Shown here piece after piece: positions 17,067 through 24,864 of a DNA stretch of 64,000 nt. Source of the stretch: Pseudomonadota bacterium. GTDB taxonomy: Bacteria > Pseudomonadota > Gammaproteobacteria > JAKAQQ01. The notes under the pieces are model-generated. The model did no database searches. It was not told the origin of the DNA and was given only the letters and a program-made list of their open reading frames with translations. How positions within the stretch are numbered: the stretch's first letter is position 1; every line of letters starts with the position of its first letter. The stretch spans positions 1-64,000 of the forward strand of contig DAHXNI010000039.1 of NCBI GenBank assembly GCA_027365475.1, written 5' to 3'. The translations under genes were made by a program, and so were the position numbers.

Positions 17067-17528
17067 ATGAATGAACCGGACGCGACAACCCTTCCGCGAG
17101 ACAGAGATGGAAACGGTGATGGGAGCGGCGTGAGCACCGAGCAATATCTCATCGAATATCCGACGGCCGGCCCCGACCTTGCGGCCCTGACCGCAGCGGC
17201 GCATGCGTGCCAGGTGGATCCTGCCGAGCTGGATGAATGGTCTGGGATCCAGCTATGCGCCGCAGCCCAGTTTTGCCGACTGGATTTCGTCACGGCCTCC
17301 GAGCATGGAGCGGTGTGGAAATATACCGTGGGCCTGTCTCGGGATGGCTTCAGACGGCACTTTCCGGCCTGGGCTGTGATCAATCCGGTTCCACCTGGAG
17401 ATGCACTGCCCGATAGCGCTGATACGGGGCTGGATCTTTGGGAGCGGTTGAGGGGGGCGGCTCCTGACGCGACCGGTGAGTTGAGCAGCGAGGAATTCGT
17501 GCGGAGGGCGCGCGATGAATGGGTCTAA
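17067..17528 (+). CDS. Unknown protein, 153 aa
   Basis: Not recognised. Starts with ATG at 17067, GGAG ten bases upstream, 30 bp after the predicted transcript start. Acidic, no membrane segment; two Cys in the middle (QLCAAAQFC). The C-terminus GELSSEEFVRRARDEWV resembles the C-terminal part of the next protein (DPLSGEEFVLDLLDRVRW), which suggests a shared short helical motif used by both. Overlaps the next gene by 14 bp. Confidence 0.65.
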   Translation: MNEPDATTLPRDRDGNGDGSGVSTEQYLIEYPTAGPDLAALTAAAHACQVDPAELDEWSGIQLCAAAQFCRLDFVTASEHGAVWKYTVGLSRDGFRRHFPAWAVINPVPPGDALPDSADTGLDLWERLRGAAPDATGELSSEEFVRRARDEWV

Positions 17529-17745
17529 GACTAAAACAGAAGTGCCTGCGCGTCCAGATGACATTCGCGAGACGGAAACCGAGTTCCGCGAGACGAAACT
17601 GGCGATAACCGATGTGCTTCGGCAGGATCATGATTCTGGGGAGCGATTCAGTGACCCCGCTACGGATCCGCTCAGCGGCGAGGAATTTGTCCTGGATCTG
17701 CTCGATCGAGTGAGATGGATCCGCTCCGCCATCCCTCCTGAGTAG
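17515..17745 (+). CDS. Unknown small acidic protein, 76 aa
   Basis: Not recognised. Starts with ATG at 17515 within the end of the previous gene (GGAG and GCGCG upstream). Rich in Glu, Asp and Arg. Shares the C-terminal motif LSxEEFV...R..W with the previous protein, which supports a real gene pair rather than a chance frame. Two-gene operon from the promoter at 17009. Confidence 0.55.
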   Translation: MNGSKTKTEVPARPDDIRETETEFRETKLAITDVLRQDHDSGERFSDPATDPLSGEEFVLDLLDRVRWIRSAIPPE

Positions 17746-17768
17746 CGGCCGGATAAAGACAAAAAGTA

Positions 17769-17796
17769 TTGATATTGCCAGAACCTGCGGTATCAT
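17769..17796 (+). promoter_or_regulatory. Promoter of nrdJ, shared TATTGA family
   Basis: TTGATA (17769-17774), 16-bp spacer, TATCAT (17791-17796), preceded by ACAAAAAGTA. The -10 covers the in-frame ATG at 17795, so that ATG cannot be the translation start. Confidence 0.68.
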
Positions 17797-17824
17797 GGAT
17801 GTCTCACAAACGAGATTCACTGAT

Positions 17825-19972
17825 ATGCCTCCGACCCTGATCCTCCTCCGACCCCGAACCCCGGAAACCGACGGGGCTCCGCTCCCGCTCCAGCCCGCAT
17901 CGCTCGATATCTGGGATCGCAAATACCGCCTGCGCGACCGGAATGGCAACGCCATCGATGCCGACTTGGATGGAACGCTCGAGCGGGTCGCCACTGCGCT
18001 GGCCCAGCCGGAAGATCCGCAGATCCGCGACCGGGTGCGCGACGAGTTTCTGTGGGCGCTCCGGAACGGGGCCGTGCCTGCCGGGCGCATCCTCTCCAAT
18101 GTCGGCGCGGGCTCCCACAAGCCCAACACCTCCACCATCAACTGCACGGTCTCGGCACCCATTGCGGATTCCATGGACGCCATCCTCGCGCGCGCCCATG
18201 AGGCCGGGCTCACCCTCAAGGCCGGGTGCGGGATCGGTTACTGCTTCTCCACCATCCGCCCGCGCGGCGCATTCGTCTCGGGTGCGGGATCTTATACCTC
18301 GGGCCCCCTCTCCTTCATGGATATCTACGACCGGGTTTGCGCGACCGTCTCCTCCGCCGGCGGCCGCCGCGGTGCCCAGATGGCCACCTTCGATGTCGGG
18401 CACCCAGACATTGCCGATTTCATCCGCGCCAAACGCGAGGACGGGCGACTGCGTCACTTCAACCTCTCGGTGCTCGTCACCCGGGCCTTTCTCGAGGCCG
18501 TTGAGCAGGATGCCCCATGGCCCCTCGCGTTCCCACTCGACCCGCGCGAGGCCCGCGACAATCCCGGCCATCTCCAGGATCCCAGCCAGGTGCTCTGGCG
18601 CGACTGGCCGATCCGCGAAGGATACGTCACCGACCCGGATGGACGGGTTGCGTGCAAGATCTACCGGACGCTCCCGGCGCGCCATCTCTGGGACGAGATC
18701 ATGCGGTCCACCTACGACTTTGCCGAACCCGGGTTCATTCTGGTCGACGAAATCAATGAAATGAACAATAACTGGTGGTGCGAAGAGATCAGCGCCACCA
18801 ACCCGTGCGGCGAACAACCGCTCCCGCCCAGCGGCTCCTGTCTCCTCGGATCCGTGAATCTCACCCGGTTCGTGCGTGAACCGTTCACCGAACGTGCATC
18901 GTTCGACTGGGATCTCTACCGCAGGGTGGTCCAGGTGTTCACCCGCATGCTCGACAACGTGGTCGAAATCAACGGATTGCCGCTCGATGACCAGCGACGG
19001 GAAATCCAGCGCAAACGCCGGCACGGGATGGGCTTTTTCGGCCTGGGCTCGGCACTCGCCCTTCTCGGCCTGCGTTATGGCTCCCCGGCGGCCACCCAGT
19101 TCGCCGAAACCGTCTCCCGTACGCTCGCCCTCACCGGCTGGCGAGAGGCCCTCGCACTGGCGCGCGAGAAGGGCCCCGCCCCCATCATGGACGAGACGTT
19201 CACGGTCACCGCGGCCATGCTGCGCAAACGCCCCGAAATGGCACACGACGGCTGGAAGGTCGGAGACCCGATCCGGGGACGCCAGCTGCACGCCCGCTAC
19301 AGCCGCTATATGCAACGCCTGGCCTCGCTGGACCCCGGCCTGATCGAATCCCTCACCGAAACCGGTGCCCGCTTCACCCACCACTCCTCGATCGCGCCCA
19401 CCGGTACCCTGGCGCTGTCCGTCGGGAACAATGCCTCGAATGGCATCGAACCGTCCTTCGATCACCACTACTACCGCAACGTCATCCGCCCGGACCGGAA
19501 GACCAAGGAACGGATGGACGTGTTTTCCTACGAGCTCCTGGCCTATCGCGCCCTGGTCGACCCGGACGCCGACCCTGCCGTCTCCCTGCCGCCCGCGTTC
19601 GTTTCCGCAGACACTGTTTCCCCGCGCGAACACATCGCCATGCAGGCCGCCGTCCAGACCTGGGTCGATTCGTCCATCTCCAAAACCATCAACGTCCCCA
19701 CCGACATGCCGTTCGGCGCATTCAAGGATATCTACCGGCTGGCCTCCGAGAGCGGACTCAAAGGGTGCACCACATTCCGGTTCAACCCCACAGCCTTCCA
19801 GGGCGTCCTGGTCCGGGAACAGGATCTCCGCAATACCCGGTACCGCTTCGTCCTGAACGACGGAACCGCAGTCGAGGCCAGGGGCGATGAGGAGATCGAA
19901 TATGACGGCGAAACGCATACCGCCGCCAATCTTTTCGACGCTCTCAAAGAAGGACAGTACGGCAAATGGTGA
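17825..19972 (+). CDS. nrdJ: Adenosylcobalamin-dependent (class II) ribonucleotide reductase
   Basis: Makes deoxyribonucleotides with vitamin B12 as radical source, without need for oxygen. Active-site residues are visible: Cys107 in STINCTVSAP, Cys328 and Glu330 in NPCGEQPLPPSGSC with Cys339 as the second redox cysteine. Typical stretches AGCGIGYCFSTIRPRG, GRRGAQMATFDVGHPDI and APTGTLALSVGNNASNG(I)EP are present. 715 aa; the C-terminal cysteine pair used for re-reduction in many class II enzymes is missing, so reduction must work otherwise. The start is ATG at 17825 because of the promoter position. It stands alone between two promoters. Plasmid carriage would boost precursor supply for replication. 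Confidence 0.94.
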   Translation: MPPTLILLRPRTPETDGAPLPLQPASLDIWDRKYRLRDRNGNAIDADLDGTLERVATALAQPEDPQIRDRVRDEFLWALRNGAVPAGRILSNVGAGSHKPNTSTINCTVSAPIADSMDAILARAHEAGLTLKAGCGIGYCFSTIRPRGAFVSGAGSYTSGPLSFMDIYDRVCATVSSAGGRRGAQMATFDVGHPDIADFIRAKREDGRLRHFNLSVLVTRAFLEAVEQDAPWPLAFPLDPREARDNPGHLQDPSQVLWRDWPIREGYVTDPDGRVACKIYRTLPARHLWDEIMRSTYDFAEPGFILVDEINEMNNNWWCEEISATNPCGEQPLPPSGSCLLGSVNLTRFVREPFTERASFDWDLYRRVVQVFTRMLDNVVEINGLPLDDQRREIQRKRRHGMGFFGLGSALALLGLRYGSPAATQFAETVSRTLALTGWREALALAREKGPAPIMDETFTVTAAMLRKRPEMAHDGWKVGDPIRGRQLHARYSRYMQRLASLDPGLIESLTETGARFTHHSSIAPTGTLALSVGNNASNGIEPSFDHHYYRNVIRPDRKTKERMDVFSYELLAYRALVDPDADPAVSLPPAFVSADTVSPREHIAMQAAVQTWVDSSISKTINVPTDMPFGAFKDIYRLASESGLKGCTTFRFNPTAFQGVLVREQDLRNTRYRFVLNDGTAVEARGDEEIEYDGETHTAANLFDALKEGQYGKW

Positions 19973-20006
19973 GCCATCCCCGTGCGGCCGCAGAACCACA
20001 AAAGTA

Positions 20007-20034
20007 TTGATCCGGAAGGGGCTTCCGGTATCAT
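20007..20034 (+). promoter_or_regulatory. Promoter of the shared TATTGA family with palindromic spacer
   Basis: TTGATC (20007-20012), 16-bp spacer, TATCAT (20029-20034), preceded by CACAAAAGTA. The spacer region holds a perfect inverted repeat CCGGAAG-GGG-CTTCCGG (20012-20028), a likely operator. Confidence 0.65.
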
Positions 20035-20081
20035 GGATGTATCACACGTATTGTGATGCGAAACGCTGAGGAGATACGAAG

Positions 20082-20168
20082 ATGGGCAAAATCGACACCA
20101 CTGCAATCAGTGTGATGGGGCGAATTGGCGCGGGCGGCCTGCTGGCGGGAGACCCGGCACATGAATGA
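20082..20168 (+). CDS. Short open reading frame, 28 aa
   Basis: ATG at 20082 has a strong GAGGAGAT ribosome site six bases upstream and the frame ends at 20168, overlapping the next start as ATGAATGA. The peptide begins MGKIDTTAISVMGRIGAGG and has no known match. The strong ribosome site and the coupling make translation likely; it may be a small protein or a leader peptide for the gene that follows. Confidence 0.5.
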   Translation: MGKIDTTAISVMGRIGAGGLLAGDPAHE

Positions 20169-20607
20169 CACCCTCCCGTCCTCCGGGGCTAACCCTCCCG
20201 GTCCCATCGATATTTCCTGCATTCAGTCGCTCCGGGGCATGCGCGCGCCGGTCTATCTCCACTTCCGGGGCCGGGCCGAACCCCAGCCGGCCTTCCTCTT
20301 TTTCACTGAGGACGGATCCCTCTACGCCTGCGCCGATCAGACCGACGGCGGTGATGCCCCCACCGGGTGGGCCCCGACGATCCGGTGGCGTATCCCGTCA
20401 CGCGCCACGGGCAGCTCGATCGCCGATTTTGTCATCAAACACCGGGATCTTTTCCAGCGCGCCTACGACGGACCCGATGGCGAGGCCCGAAAGGCTTGTG
20501 ATGAAATCGGGCTGCTCCTCTCACTTGGGGGCGCGATGATCGAGGATCCCGTCCCCTTCTCCGACGGGTCCATCGAGGAGACTCGCGCCGATGGGGCCTG
20601 CGCGTGA
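20161..20607 (+). CDS. Unknown protein, 148 aa
   Basis: Not recognised. Starts with ATG at 20161 (GGGAG ten bases upstream), overlapping the 28-aa frame. Soluble, with PAFLFFTEDGSLYACAD in the first half and an acidic C-terminus. Overlaps the next gene as TGATG. Member of a three-gene unit from the promoter at 20007. No function can be assigned. Confidence 0.65.
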   Translation: MNDTLPSSGANPPGPIDISCIQSLRGMRAPVYLHFRGRAEPQPAFLFFTEDGSLYACADQTDGGDAPTGWAPTIRWRIPSRATGSSIADFVIKHRDLFQRAYDGPDGEARKACDEIGLLLSLGGAMIEDPVPFSDGSIEETRADGACA

Positions 20608-21362
20608 TGCCTTCCGACGCGCGCGCTTTCCGGCACGCCCGGCTCTGCCGGTATGTCGATCCTGGTCTCACCCCGCAAGATCCCTGCATCGATCTTCTCG
20701 CTTCCCGCTGCATCACCCTGTCCGAAGTTGCCGTCGCCAGCGGCTGCCGGCCGACCGAGAAATGGCAACGCTGGCCCGCGCGTCTGCGCGCCGGCCTTCC
20801 CGGTCACCCCCGCGGCAATGGCCAAGCTCAGCAGTCCGCGACCCTGTCGCAACCGGATGTTGCCATTTGCCCCATGAGCGCCCTGATCCTCGATCGCCGA
20901 CTTCAGTCCTGCGGCCCCGAATCCATCGCGACCCGTCTCATTCTCGCCGCCATCGCCATCAAGATGATGTCGCCCAACCCCCATCCCCTCGTAGACTCGT
21001 TTGCCGTCGCTTTCCGGCGGACGTGCGGCGGAGAGTTCCCGATCCTGTCCCTCGATCACTTCGCTGATCTCCCACCCGTGGAGTTCCACTCCCCGGCGGC
21101 GGTGCGCCGGGCCGCCCGGGGCTTCATGTCCCGCAACGATCCCCACGGTCGCGTCCTGTTTCGCCTGGCCGAGCTCCTTTTGGTGCAATACGACACGTGC
21201 GTTTTGCGGCACTATCCGGACTCCAGCCCGTCTGCTATCGCCGTGTCCGTCCCGGAAGATGCGCGGGATGCGGCCATCGCCCGCGCTCGGCTCGAGGAAA
21301 TCTCTGCCAACCCCTCGTTGCTGATCCAGGGAGAGGCGCTTCAACACCAGGCGTTCAAATAA
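20607..21362 (+). CDS. Unknown protein, 251 aa
   Basis: Not recognised. ATG at 20607 overlaps the previous stop (TGATG). The region after residue 85 is mainly helical, with PESIATRLILAAIAIKMM and HGRVLFRLAELLLVQYD; no transmembrane helix is convincing. The C-terminus is acidic and then hydrophobic. No conserved motif is seen. Co-transcribed with the preceding two frames. Confidence 0.65.
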   Translation: MPSDARAFRHARLCRYVDPGLTPQDPCIDLLASRCITLSEVAVASGCRPTEKWQRWPARLRAGLPGHPRGNGQAQQSATLSQPDVAICPMSALILDRRLQSCGPESIATRLILAAIAIKMMSPNPHPLVDSFAVAFRRTCGGEFPILSLDHFADLPPVEFHSPAAVRRAARGFMSRNDPHGRVLFRLAELLLVQYDTCVLRHYPDSSPSAIAVSVPEDARDAAIARARLEEISANPSLLIQGEALQHQAFK

Positions 21363-21380
21363 ATCTGTTGAAGGTGAACT

Positions 21381-21638
21381 GTGGAACCGAAGCTAAAACA
21401 TCCAGAGCAGGTGCTGAAGCAGATCACCATGTTCCACGGGCCGCGCCGCTACGAGGAATCCGGGGTCAATGGGGCTATCAGTCACATCGAGCCTGGCGAT
21501 GGCGAAGATCCGACACAAGGTGGGATATGGTCTTGGTTTGTCGGCTCCGCAAGAGCATTTCGGTTCGGGTTCGTCCGTTCTAAGTCGTGGGCTGCGCGGA
21601 ACATGCGAACCGCTATGAGGCAAGAGCATGAGAATTAA
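21381..21638 (+). CDS. Unknown small protein, 85 aa
   Basis: Not recognised. GTG start at 21381 with AAGGTG six bases upstream, 18 bp after the previous gene, so it may share its transcript. Contains IWSWFVGSARAFRFGFVRSKS, with many aromatic and basic residues, and a basic C-terminus. Its base composition is somewhat lower in GC than its neighbours. Confidence 0.5.
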   Translation: MEPKLKHPEQVLKQITMFHGPRRYEESGVNGAISHIEPGDGEDPTQGGIWSWFVGSARAFRFGFVRSKSWAARNMRTAMRQEHEN

Positions 21639-21770
21639 CAGGTTAACTGAACGTCTAGGCTTCAACGCCGGCTTGACCCGCTTGCCGAGGATGCAGTGGT
21701 CGTGCCCTAGCCAAAGCCAGGCTACAGGGACCGTTAACGCTTTCGGTATACCTCAGAATCGCAAAAAGTA

Positions 21771-21798
21771 TTGACTTGGCACGGCCCGCCGGTACAAT
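21771..21798 (+). promoter_or_regulatory. Promoter of the rpoA-like gene, shared TATTGA family
   Basis: TTGACT (21771-21776), 16-bp spacer, TACAAT (21793-21798), preceded by GCAAAAAGTA. If the encoded protein acts on this promoter family, it would regulate itself. Confidence 0.68.
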
Positions 21799-21837
21799 TG
21801 ACTCATCATCAGCACAGACGCCTACCGGAGATCTGCC

Positions 21838-22815
21838 ATGGAAACACAACCCGCAGCTGCCGAAGCTGCCAACGAACCCCTGCCGCCCACGATCATGACG
21901 CCGGGCGTGTTCGTCGACCCGCTCGGTACCAGCGAATCCGATCGCGTGATCGTATATATCGGCCAGCGGGACAAGATCGGACTCATCGTCGATCTGGACC
22001 GGGACCAGGTAGCACCAGACCCGGCACCGCCGGTACCGGCACCGACAGCCCCGTCGCGGTCACCGAACGCTGCGGCCGGGATACTCGATCGGGTCCGGAT
22101 TTCGGCCTCGTTCAGCCCGGTTTGCGATCCCGACGACACCGGGAATGCGTCGCCTGATGACGATCTCGAGCTCGATTGCTTCGTGTTCGAAGCCGACGTC
22201 AACGGGTCGACCCCGACACGGGAGGCCCTTCTCCTGGCGGCCACCAGCCTCATTGGCCAGCTGAACCATTTCGCGTACTCGATCCTCGATCAGGCGCAAT
22301 TCGGCCCGCCACCCGCTCACCCGTTCGATCTCGCATTCCTTTCGCAACCTATCGACGCGCTCGGCCTCTCCACCCGGTCCCGGAATGCCCTCCGAGCGGA
22401 CGGCGTGCGCTCCGTGAGGGATCTCGTCCGGCTGTCTGAATGGCATCTCCTCCGGGCTCGCGGCATCGGCAAGAAGGGCGTGGCCGATATCAAGGATGCA
22501 CTGGCCCGCCACTCCCTCTCGCTCGGGATGAACTTCGAACCCGAACCACCGACCGCCGTCCAGTTCGACGCCCTGCTCTTCAAGCGCATCGACACGCTCG
22601 GCCTCTCCACCCGGTCCCGGAATGTCCTCCGGGACGAGGGCGTGCGCTTCGTGGGGGATCTCGTCCGGCTGTCCGTATTGGATCTGCTCCGGATACCTAC
22701 CCTCGGCGGAAAATCACTGGCCGATATCAAGGATGCACTGGCCCGCCACTCCCTCTCGCTCGGGATGAACATCGAAAATTGGCCGCCCGAAGTCCTCCCT
22801 CCTTCTGACCCATGA
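21838..22815 (+). CDS. RNA polymerase alpha-subunit derivative with two tandem alpha-CTDs
   Basis: A shortened RpoA. Residues 1-80 are an unrelated Pro-rich start. Residues 85-150 match the last part of the alpha N-terminal domain (DRVRISASFSPV, then FVFEADVNGSTPTREALLLA and LIGQL), which in RpoA forms part of the dimer interface. Two complete alpha C-terminal domains follow (about 168-231 and 247-317). Both keep the key DNA contacts: Arg180 and Arg259 equal R265 of E. coli, Asn183 and Asn262 equal N268, and the second copy keeps GKS. The end LSLGMNIENWPPE copies the RpoA C-terminus. The regions that bind beta and beta-prime are missing. The two CTD units share long identical DNA (237-bp spacing), so the duplication is fairly recent. 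Start ATG 21838 behind CGGAG. Likely a DNA-binding transcription factor or alpha decoy; no function is proven. Confidence 0.9.
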   Translation: METQPAAAEAANEPLPPTIMTPGVFVDPLGTSESDRVIVYIGQRDKIGLIVDLDRDQVAPDPAPPVPAPTAPSRSPNAAAGILDRVRISASFSPVCDPDDTGNASPDDDLELDCFVFEADVNGSTPTREALLLAATSLIGQLNHFAYSILDQAQFGPPPAHPFDLAFLSQPIDALGLSTRSRNALRADGVRSVRDLVRLSEWHLLRARGIGKKGVADIKDALARHSLSLGMNFEPEPPTAVQFDALLFKRIDTLGLSTRSRNVLRDEGVRFVGDLVRLSVLDLLRIPTLGGKSLADIKDALARHSLSLGMNIENWPPEVLPPSDP

Positions 22816-23717
22816 TCTACATCTACCCCGGCCCCGGCCCGCGCCCCGCCATCACCCTGTTCCAAAAGGCCAGCCGCTCGATCCGCCTCAACACCTACGA
22901 AATCACCGACCGCCGCGTCGAACGCGCGCTCGCCGACGCCCGCGCCAAGGGGGTCCGCGTCGAGATCCTGCTCAGCCGACGCGTCTATCGCTCCCCGGAC
23001 ATGGTCCGGCACGAGCTCGCCTGGTGCCGCCGCACACAGATTGCCTGCCGGCTCTCGCCCACGCGTTTCCGCTTCGATCACGCCAAATACTTCCTGGTGG
23101 ACGGTACAATCGCCTGGATCGGCTCGCTAAACATGACTTTCGATGGGTTCAGCCGGAATCGCGAAGCCGCCCTGGTCACCTCCGCCCCGTCCCTCGTCCG
23201 CGCCACACGCGCCGTCTTCCGCGCCGACTGGCACGACCAACCCGCCGGCCACGCCCCGCGACGCGCCCTCGTGCTCTCCCCACACTCGGGCTTCGCGTTC
23301 CGCTCCCTGCTCACCCTGCCCGGCCCGATCGCGATCGAGACCGAAGAGTTTTACCCGCCCCGCCGCCTGCAACACGCGATGGAACGCCTGGGACGCCAGC
23401 TCCGCCTGATCCTCCCCGCACGCGCGGTTTACGGCCGGGGCGAACGCAACCGACTCTGCCTGTTGGCCACCGCCGGCGTCAGGATCCGTCTTCTCCGCTC
23501 TCCCTACCCCCACATCAAGCTGATCCTGACCCCGCGTGCCACCTTCCTCGGATCCCAAAACTTCTCGCGAACCTCACTCGAATCCAACCGCGAAGCCGGC
23601 GTGCTGCTCGGCCCCGGCACCTCCTCCTCACATCTCCTGTACCGAACCTTCGAACGCGACTGGCACGCCGCCCGCCGCCTGTCCTGCTCCCCATCCGTCA
23701 CTCCTGGCGCCCCATAG
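22812..23717 (+). CDS. Phospholipase D-family (HKD) protein
   Basis: PLD-superfamily protein with two HKD-type motifs. The first is complete, DHAKYFLVDG with the downstream IGSLNMTFDGFSRNRE; the second reads PHIKLILTPR, where the Asp is replaced by Pro, followed by LGSQNFSRTSLESNRE. Family members include nucleases and phospholipases; small plasmid-borne ones are often nucleases (Nuc/BfiL-like). 301 aa, no signal peptide. It starts at ATG 22812, overlapping the rpoA-like stop as ATGA, so the two are co-translated. The functional link to the alpha-like protein is unclear. Confidence 0.87.
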   Translation: MIYIYPGPGPRPAITLFQKASRSIRLNTYEITDRRVERALADARAKGVRVEILLSRRVYRSPDMVRHELAWCRRTQIACRLSPTRFRFDHAKYFLVDGTIAWIGSLNMTFDGFSRNREAALVTSAPSLVRATRAVFRADWHDQPAGHAPRRALVLSPHSGFAFRSLLTLPGPIAIETEEFYPPRRLQHAMERLGRQLRLILPARAVYGRGERNRLCLLATAGVRIRLLRSPYPHIKLILTPRATFLGSQNFSRTSLESNREAGVLLGPGTSSSHLLYRTFERDWHAARRLSCSPSVTPGAP

Positions 23718-23931
23718 GAGACTGAACTTCATGTGTTCCCAGCCTTTGAAAAAAAGACTTGTACATTGAACAGCAACCACCCCTGCCAATTGAAGCGTTT
23801 TCGGATTGTTTTTTATCACATTGAAAAGAGCGCGGAAGATGTTGCGGGCAATCGCCGCCGGCAGGCCGCTTGGGAGCTGGGATACTGGGAATGCCTCTTT
23901 TTGACATTCAGTATCGCCAAGAAGCCCGTGT

Positions 23932-23960
23932 GTTTCCGCACACGGGCTTTCTTCGTTTCC
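23932..23960 (+). terminator. Rho-independent terminator after the PLD gene
   Basis: AAGCCCGTGTG (23932-23942), 6-base loop, CACACGGGCTT (23949-23959), then TCTTCGTTT. A perfect 11-bp stem with a short T-rich tail; it would end the rpoA-like/PLD transcript. The stretch 23718-23931 before it contains no convincing gene. Confidence 0.7.
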
Positions 23961-23977
23961 GGTCCCGGATCGTCAAG

Positions 23978-24256
23978 TCATCGGCCTGCTCCCATGGACA
24001 CTGTTTCTGTCAGCTGAGCTTCGAAATCATCCAGACACCGGGCAACCGCACGCGGTGTGGCATACCAGCCACGCCGATGCGGAAACCGCCCCAAGGGGAC
24101 CGGCAGCACGCCGCGCGAGCGCGCTTTCAGCACCGCTTCCCCGGACGGGTAATGGAGAACCTCGGCCAGATCCTCCGGCGTGAGCAACTCGCCGTAACGT
24201 GCGCGCAGGAGATTCTCGCGGCAGTTTTCCGTCACGCTGCTTTCCGAGTCGGCCAT
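23978..24256 (-). CDS. Small putative DNA-binding protein (MerR/excisionase-like HTH)
   Basis: A 92-aa protein whose middle part LLTPEDLAEVLHYPSGEAVL, followed by ARSRGVLPVPLGRFPHRRGW, has the look of a winged helix-turn-helix of the excisionase/MerR type: an N-terminal helix pair, then a wing with basic and aromatic residues. The start chosen is ATG at 24256 (GGGAA 6 bases upstream); ATG at 24286 is possible. It stands alone, facing leftward toward the terminator at 23932. Function is tentative. Confidence 0.6.
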   Translation of the reverse strand: MADSESSVTENCRENLLRARYGELLTPEDLAEVLHYPSGEAVLKARSRGVLPVPLGRFPHRRGWYATPRAVARCLDDFEAQLTETVSMGAGR

Positions 24257-24286
24257 GTTCAGTTCCCGTCGTCGAAGTTCCGCCAT

Positions 24287-24594
24287 TGACTGCGACCATA
24301 CCCCTTCTGCAAACTGCAGACTAGACTATCGTTGGCGCAAAAAGAACGAGGTTAACTTGACTCACCCAGTCGACATCATCAGATCCCTCTCGGATCCCCG
24401 GAAGCGCCAGAGTCCGCCGATGTAGGGAAGCCGACTGGACACCCCCAAAATCTGACAGCGCTTTTCCCACGCGGTGTCTCCTGCGTCAGCAGCCAGCCCG
24501 AAGCGTGCACCCGCGTGTCTTGCGAATACAGCCTTAATTCAGCACTTGATTTTATCACCCGCACTATGGAGCCCCAGTCCCACCATAAAAAGTG
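24287..24594. other. Intergenic stretch without recognisable gene
   Basis: About 300 bp with no frame that has both a ribosome site and a plausible product. It ends at the promoter of the 24631 gene. Confidence 0.5.
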
Positions 24595-24624
24595 TTGATC
24601 TGCCGCGCATGGCTGCGGTATGAT
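24595..24624 (+). promoter_or_regulatory. Promoter of the shared family, 18-bp spacer
   Basis: TTGATC (24595-24600), 18-bp spacer, TATGAT (24619-24624), preceded by CATAAAAAGTG. Transcripts would start at about 24631, the GTG codon itself. Confidence 0.6.
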
Positions 24625-24630
24625 GGCCGG

Positions 24631-24864
24631 GTGAAACGACGCGCACAGCACGTGCTTCCCTGGCTCGGAACCGTCACCGGTATCGGTGGCGCCCTCTGGG
24701 TCGCCGCGCACCTCCCTTCCTCCGGCTACGGCTACTTCCTATTCGCCCTGTCGTCTCTTTCGTGGTGCTGGGTCGCGTACGCCCGCAGCGACCGCGCGCT
24801 CTGGTCGCTTAACCTGGCCTGGCTCGCCATCAACCTCTTCGGCATCATCCGCTGGATGGGATGA
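24631..24864 (+). CDS. Small integral membrane protein, 77 aa
   Basis: Three hydrophobic segments (around WLGTVTGIGGALWVAAHL, GYFLFALSSLSWCWVAYA and ALWSLNLAWLAINLFGIIRW). The pattern resembles small PnuC/YgjV-like membrane proteins; the substrate is unknown. The GTG start at 24631 coincides with the predicted transcript start, so the mRNA may be leaderless. Its last 126 bp overlap, on the other strand, the 3' end of the EAL-like gene. Confidence 0.6.
   Translation: MKRRAQHVLPWLGTVTGIGGALWVAAHLPSSGYGYFLFALSSLSWCWVAYARSDRALWSLNLAWLAINLFGIIRWMG

Noticed and set aside
17795-17824. Upstream ATG for nrdJ
   Set aside because: It overlaps the -10 of the nrdJ promoter, so it would not be in the message.
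17804-19999. 731-codon minus-strand frame
   Set aside because: Antisense to nrdJ, whose active-site motifs are clear. GC-rich codon use makes such long shadow frames common here.
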